In this document: positions 6,402-9,702 of the stretch, in pieces | Layout of the letters: each line of letters begins with the position of its first letter | Numbering within the stretch: position 1 is the stretch's first letter | DNA from: Hyphomicrobiaceae bacterium | Lineage (GTDB): Bacteria > Pseudomonadota > Alphaproteobacteria > Rhizobiales > Hyphomicrobiaceae | Length of the DNA: 9,702 nt | Assembly: GCA_017353825.1 (NCBI GenBank) | Contig: JAFMSC010000123.1 | Location: forward strand, 1-9,702 | Direction of reading: 5' to 3' | Translations under genes and position numbers: made by a program | Notes under the pieces: generated by a model | Told to the model about the DNA's origin: nothing | The model's database searches: none | What the model saw: the letters and a program-made list of their open reading frames with translations, nothing else

Positions 6402-7487
6402 ATGGCATCGGTAACGCTGGAGAACGTCAAGAAAGTCTATGCCGGCGGCGTAGAGGCGGTGCAGGGCGTGTCGCTCGCCATTCCCGACGGCGAGTTCACC
6501 GTGCTTCTGGGACCTTCAGGATGCGGCAAGTCGACCCTGCTGCGTATGATCGCCGGGCTTGAAACCATCACCGAGGGCACCATCAGCATCGGCGGCAGGA
6601 TCGTGAACCACATCGAGCCGGCGGAGCGCGACGTCGCCATGGTGTTCCAGAACTACGCGCTCTACCCGCACATGTCGGTCTACGACAACATGGCCTACGG
6701 CCTGAGGAACCGCGGCGCGCCGAAGCGCGAGATTGAGCACCGCGTGATGGAAGCGGCGAAGCTGCTCGCCATTGTCGAGTTCCTGAAGCGCAAGCCGCGT
6801 GAACTCAGCGGCGGCCAGCGCCAGCGTGTGGCCATGGGGCGTGCCATCGTGCGCGAGCCGCAAGCGTTCCTGTTCGACGAGCCCTTGTCGAACCTCGACG
6901 CCAAGCTCAGGCTGCAGATGCGCATCGAAATCCGCCGCCTGCACAACCGCCTCAAGGCCACCTCGATCTTCGTCACCCACGACCAGATCGAGGCCATGAC
7001 CATGGCCGACACCATCGTGGTCATGAACCAAGGGCACGTGGAACAGGTCGGCGCACCCGCCGAGGTCTACCGCTTGCCCGCCACGCGCTTCGTCGCCACC
7101 TTCATCGGCTCGCCGCCCATGAACCTGCTGCCAGGCCGCATCGCAGGCGCCGACGAAGTTGAGGTGGGCCGCGAGCGCATCGCCTTCGATTCCGCCGCCT
7201 TCCCGGTGGAACCCGGCCGCGCCGTGGAGGTCGGCGTCCGTCCAGAGGACCTGCGGCTGGAGACCGACGGCACCGGCACCCTCACCTTCACCGGGGACTT
7301 CACCGAGGAGCTGGGCGCCACCCGCCTGCTCCACGGCGTCGTGGGTGACTGGGCCATGGTGGTCGCGCTCCACGGCCCGGCGCCAAGGGGCGACAGCTTC
7401 CGCCTCAGGGCCGATCCGGCCGCTGTGCACCTGTTCGACCCCGCCACGGGTTACAGCCTCCGGCGGACGGGCCAGTCCTCCGCTTGA
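6402..7487 (+). CDS. ugpC: CUT1-family ABC importer ATPase (UgpC/MalK-like)
   Basis: ATP-binding subunit that powers the importer, 361 residues. Walker A GPSGCGKST is at 37-45, the Q-loop at Q83 in VFQNYALYPH, the signature LSGGQ at 135-139, Walker B FLFDEP at 156-161, the D-loop SNLDA at 163-167 and the switch His at 193 (VTHD). Residues from about 235 form the C-terminal OB/TOBE-type regulatory domain (IGSPPMNLL, GVRPEDL) typical of UgpC, MalK and MsmX relatives. The start is ATG 6402, with GGGAG 9 bases upstream; ATG 6384 has its purine run only 2 bases away. All catalytic residues are intact. It is followed 10 bases later by the phosphoesterase-like gene, so the two should be co-transcribed. 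MalK-type ATPases can serve several permeases, so pairing with the UgpAE-like proteins is likely but not certain. Confidence 0.93.
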   Translation: MASVTLENVKKVYAGGVEAVQGVSLAIPDGEFTVLLGPSGCGKSTLLRMIAGLETITEGTISIGGRIVNHIEPAERDVAMVFQNYALYPHMSVYDNMAYGLRNRGAPKREIEHRVMEAAKLLAIVEFLKRKPRELSGGQRQRVAMGRAIVREPQAFLFDEPLSNLDAKLRLQMRIEIRRLHNRLKATSIFVTHDQIEAMTMADTIVVMNQGHVEQVGAPAEVYRLPATRFVATFIGSPPMNLLPGRIAGADEVEVGRERIAFDSAAFPVEPGRAVEVGVRPEDLRLETDGTGTLTFTGDFTEELGATRLLHGVVGDWAMVVALHGPAPRGDSFRLRADPAAVHLFDPATGYSLRRTGQSSA

Positions 7488-7497
7488 GCCGACGAGC

Positions 7498-8364
7498 ATG
7501 CGCCAAGCGCCCCTCTCGAAGATCGACCTCGTGCTTCGGCCGCCGGTGTTGGTGTACGGCGGGCCCTATTCCAACCTGCGGGCGCTGACGGCCCTGCGGG
7601 AACGGGCCGACGAGCTTGGCATTCCGGCATCCCACGTTATCTGCACTGGCGATGTCGTCGCCTACGGCGCCGAGCCTGAGGAGACCGCCGCGGCGGTGCG
7701 CGCCTGGGGCTGCCACGTCGTCGCCGGCAACTGCGAGGCGCAGCTGGCAACGGCGGCCGAGGATTGCGCCTGCGGGTTCGAGCAGGGGAGCGAGTGCGAC
7801 CGCCTCGCCAAAGGCTGGTATCCATTCGCCAAGGCGCGCATATCGGCCGAGAGCCGCAGTTGGATGGGCGGCCTGCCGGGTTCGCTCACCGCCCTCATCG
7901 GCGACTTGTGCGTGCGCGTCATCCACGGTGGCGTCACGGCCATCAACCGCTTTGTGTTCGCTTCTCAGCGCGGGGTCATTGCTGAGGAACTCGAGCACGC
8001 TCAGGCGGATGTCGTCGTTGCCGGCCACGCGGGACTTGCGTTCATCGAGCGCATCGGCAACCGCGTCTGGTTCAACCCCGGCGCCATCGGCATGCCCGCC
8101 AACGACGGCACGCCCGATACCTGGTACGGCCTGATCGGCGCCGAGGACAACAGCTTGTTGTTCTCGACCCGGCGCCTGCACTACGACCACCAAGCCGCTG
8201 CCGCCGCCATGATGGGCCACGCATATGCCAACGGCTACGCCCGCGCCTTGGTCACGGGCCTGTGGCCGAGCCTCGACGTGCTCCCCCCGGCGGAACGCGC
8301 GGCCACCGGCCAGCGCCTCCACGAGCGCACAGTGCGTGTCTTGGCGGCTGCGCCGACGCGCTGA
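7498..8364 (+). CDS. Calcineurin-fold metallophosphoesterase homologue with altered active site
   Basis: A 288-residue cytoplasmic protein related to the bacterial YfcE/MJ0936-type phosphodiesterases. Motif order is preserved but motif content is not. The usual DxH is GGP (21-23, in YGGPYSN), GD is kept (G51-D52), GNHD is GNCE (77-80), the middle His is kept (H143, VIHGG), and GHxH is GHAG (176-179). Two of the usual metal-ligand motifs therefore lack key residues. Five cysteines cluster at 72, 79, 90, 92 and 100, with a DCACGFEQGSEC block (89-100). I recall similar uncharacterised proteins with GGPYSN and GNCE, so this looks like a subfamily trait, not decay. The start ATG 7498 has only a weak ribosome site (GACGAG), but the 10-base gap after ugpC suggests coupling. 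It sits where ugpQ (glycerophosphodiesterase) is found in some Ugp operons; a role in processing the imported compound is inference. Confidence 0.85.
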   Translation: MRQAPLSKIDLVLRPPVLVYGGPYSNLRALTALRERADELGIPASHVICTGDVVAYGAEPEETAAAVRAWGCHVVAGNCEAQLATAAEDCACGFEQGSECDRLAKGWYPFAKARISAESRSWMGGLPGSLTALIGDLCVRVIHGGVTAINRFVFASQRGVIAEELEHAQADVVVAGHAGLAFIERIGNRVWFNPGAIGMPANDGTPDTWYGLIGAEDNSLLFSTRRLHYDHQAAAAAMMGHAYANGYARALVTGLWPSLDVLPPAERAATGQRLHERTVRVLAAAPTR

Positions 8365-8422
8365 GCGGCGCACCGGACCCACGGCAAGCGTCAGGCCGCG
8401 ACGCACCGGCGCGGGTAATGGT

Positions 8423-8441
8423 CCTCGGACTTATGCCGAGG
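8423..8441. terminator. Hairpin between convergent genes
   Basis: CCTCGG (8423-8428) and CCGAGG (8436-8441) form a 6-bp stem with a 7-base loop. It overlaps the stop codon of the minus-strand TIGR02186-like gene and lies about 60 bases after the plus-strand phosphoesterase-like gene. No T-run is present. It may serve as a weak bidirectional terminator. Confidence 0.3.
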
Positions 8442-9336
8442 TGGTCTTGTGGAATGCGGCGGAAGCCAGCAGGCCGGCGCCCAAGGCGATCCCCACGGTG
8501 GTGAAGCCATAGAGCGTCGGCAGGCGGTAGGCGAAGGCGTGCAGGTACCATTCGAGCCCCTCGCGGCCGAGCGTGAGGCGCACCGAGACCTTGTAGAGGT
8601 TCTGCTCCTCGCGAAAGAGGTAGACGTGCGTCACCATCGGCCCGACGGGGACGTTGGCCGGCAGCACCACGCTGGCTCGAAACAGGCTCTTGCCCGTGAA
8701 GCCGGCGCCGAACGGACGCTCCACGTAGAGCTGCTGCTGCCGCTTGAGCCGCACGACCGCGTCACGGTACTCCTTGATGTCCTCGTTGGACAAAGGCTCG
8801 CTCTGGCCCACGGCGGGTGTGAACCTGATGTGGTGGAGCCCGATGCCGTGCAGCGTCCTGAAATCCTCGGACGCGATCTCGTCGAGGGGACGGTTGGAGG
8901 CCACCGCGTAGTAGCTCGGCACATTGTCGAAGATGACCGAGGCGGTGTTGAGCCATAGGCCGGCGACGTTACTCTTGCGCCGCACCACCATCCGGCTCGG
9001 CACACCCTCCACCACGATGATCAAGTCGTAGTAACCGGACTCGGCGCTGGGCTGCTGGCTGCCATCAACGGCGCCGAACACCAAGATCTCGGTGCCAGAG
9101 AAGTTGGAGGTGACGGCGATGCTGCGCGCCGACACGTCGGCCTCAACCGACTCCTTGGCGCCCGGCTGCTGCTCGCGTCTGATCTCCTGCTGGCGGATGC
9201 CCGGCGCCTCCTTGGCGACCGGCGGTGGCGGTCTGCGCCGCTGCGCCAAGGTCTCGCTGATACTGGGCGCAAGCAGACCCGCCGTCAGCACCCCGAGGAA
9301 GGTCACCAGCCCGCGATGGCGACGGAGCCAGCTCAT
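8431..9336 (-). CDS. TIGR02186-like periplasmic protein with C-terminal membrane anchor
   Basis: A 301-residue protein of unknown function. An N-terminal signal peptide (basic 4-8, hydrophobic 9-31, likely cut near LAQ at 30-32) is followed by a Pro/Arg/Gln-rich stretch to about residue 65. The conserved domain then begins with SNFSGTEILVFGAVDG, the hallmark opening of the family. The C-terminal part has W-x-x-HAFAYRLPTLYG, then one membrane segment (about 276-296) and a short cytoplasmic tail. In many alphaproteobacteria this family lies beside a TauE/SafE-type anion exporter; none is visible here. The start is ATG 9336, with GGAGG 7 bases upstream; the frame stays open to 9480 but those residues resemble nothing. 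The start overlaps the stop of a 27-codon upstream frame. The low-complexity stretch before the domain appears longer than usual. Family call fairly firm, function unknown. Confidence 0.82.
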   Translation of the reverse strand: MSWLRRHRGLVTFLGVLTAGLLAPSISETLAQRRRPPPPVAKEAPGIRQQEIRREQQPGAKESVEADVSARSIAVTSNFSGTEILVFGAVDGSQQPSAESGYYDLIIVVEGVPSRMVVRRKSNVAGLWLNTASVIFDNVPSYYAVASNRPLDEIASEDFRTLHGIGLHHIRFTPAVGQSEPLSNEDIKEYRDAVVRLKRQQQLYVERPFGAGFTGKSLFRASVVLPANVPVGPMVTHVYLFREEQNLYKVSVRLTLGREGLEWYLHAFAYRLPTLYGFTTVGIALGAGLLASAAFHKTTSA

Positions 9337-9419
9337 CAGATCGCCTCCGCCCTGCCGATGGTCCAGCGCCACACCGGCATGCTGACCGCGATGTCCGCGA
9401 CGGCGAGATAGAGACCCAT
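9336..9419 (-). other. Possible 27-residue leader peptide
   Basis: A short frame from ATG 9419 encodes a hydrophobic peptide starting MGLYLAVADIAVSMPVW. Its TGA stop overlaps the ATG of the TIGR02186-like gene (TGATG), and the GGAGG ribosome site of that gene lies inside it. An in-frame stop 12 codons before the ATG limits its length. No strong ribosome site precedes it. It could be a coupled leader, the tail of a decayed upstream gene, or chance. I recognise no family. Confidence 0.2.
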
Positions 9420-9566
9420 CGAAACCCACGCCCACGCGCCGCCGCCCTTGTGGGCTCACGGCAACGCTGCCGGAGGCCACGCAAAGTCATCGGCATCGAC
9501 CTCGGCGTCGGCGGTCGAGGCCGCAGCGCTCCGGGCTAGGGACACCATGTGGCCTGGAAATGCAAG

Positions 9567-9590
9567 CCCCGATGGCGCAGCCATCGAGGG
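9567..9590 (-). terminator. Stem-loop downstream of the right-edge gene
   Basis: GATGGC (9571-9576) and GCCATC (9580-9585) with a 3-base loop form the core; flanking C/G bases extend it to about nine pairs with one mismatch. It starts about 30 bases after the stop of the partial minus-strand gene at the right edge. On the minus strand a short T-containing stretch (TTGCATTT) follows. This is the best terminator-like structure in the window. Confidence 0.45.
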
Positions 9591-9619
9591 TTGGGGCGGG
9601 ATGCGGAGGGAGGGGAGTT

Positions 9620-9702
9620 TCAACCTGCGCCTTCGACCGGGCGGCGCAGGTCGTTCAGCTCGCCCCGCTCCGGCTTGCCGGCGGCAGAGGGCGCGCCGGG
9701 GG
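9620..9702 (-). CDS. C-terminal end of an unidentified gene
   Basis: The minus strand reads open from the window edge to TGA at 9622-9620, giving 26 residues that end in LNDLRRPVEGAG and begin in a Pro/Ala/Gly-rich stretch. This is too little to name a family. Support comes from GC-rich third positions and from the stem-loop just downstream. If real, it is transcribed toward the TIGR02186-like gene, with about 280 bases between them. Confidence 0.4.
   Translation of the reverse strand, partial: PGAPSAAGKPERGELNDLRRPVEGAG

Noticed and set aside
5998..6408. Minus-strand open frame of 136 codons spanning the 18-bp duplication
   Set aside because: It runs into the ugpC start region on the opposite strand, includes the duplication as a repeated peptide and shows no domain; a transposase remnant was considered but no signature was found.
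6516..7499. Minus-strand open frame of 327 codons opposite ugpC
   Set aside because: Antisense to an ATPase with every catalytic motif intact; no domain is recognisable in the His/Gly/Val-rich product.
7405..8406. Minus-strand open frame of 333 codons opposite the phosphoesterase-like gene
   Set aside because: The plus strand has ordered family motifs and close coupling to ugpC; the antisense product shows none.
9459..9548. Short minus-strand frame of about 30 codons from ATG 9548
   Set aside because: No ribosome site, low-complexity Ala/Asp content, and it starts right after a terminator-like stem.

Overview
The window looks like chromosomal DNA from a high-GC alphaproteobacterium. Three things point there: a divergent mltA / Tim44-domain / fxsA neighbourhood of the kind seen in that class, a C-terminally anchored periplasmic protein that resembles the TIGR02186 family (an alphaproteobacterial family), and strong G/C third-position bias in every real gene. 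No rRNA, tRNA, CRISPR array or intact insertion sequence is visible.

Layout. (1) Positions 1-2271, minus strand: a Tim44-like membrane-anchored protein, then a lytic murein transglycosylase A (mltA) that runs off the left edge. Both are envelope functions. (2) Position 2496 onward, plus strand: fxsA, divergent from the Tim44 gene across about 220 bases. (3) 3118-5626, plus strand: a tight three-gene run of ugpA-like permease, creatininase-superfamily amidohydrolase and ugpE-like permease, linked by a 1-nt overlap and a 5-nt gap. (4) 5627-6401: about 775 bases with no convincing gene, lower GC, an 11-bp tandem repeat and an 18-bp tandem duplication. (5) 6402-8364, plus strand: the ugpC-like ATPase, followed 10 bases later by a calcineurin-fold metallophosphoesterase homologue whose metal-binding motifs are strongly altered. 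(6) 8431-9336, minus strand: the TIGR02186-like protein. (7) 9620-9702, minus strand: the last 26 codons of an unidentified gene.

How the genes fit together. The permeases and ATPase form a CUT1-type (carbohydrate/glycerol-3-phosphate) importer lacking only its periplasmic binding protein, which is not in the window. The two enzyme genes lie in the same transcriptional direction and very close to transporter genes. I infer a catabolic or salvage unit: import of a small polar compound, with the amidohydrolase and perhaps the phosphoesterase-like protein acting on it inside the cell. Sequence similarity alone says 'Ugp-like'. The amidohydrolase between the permeases, and the phosphoesterase-like protein where ugpQ often sits, make simple glycerol-3-phosphate import an uncertain assignment. 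This unit, with its degenerate cysteine-rich phosphoesterase homologue, is the best candidate here for undescribed biology.
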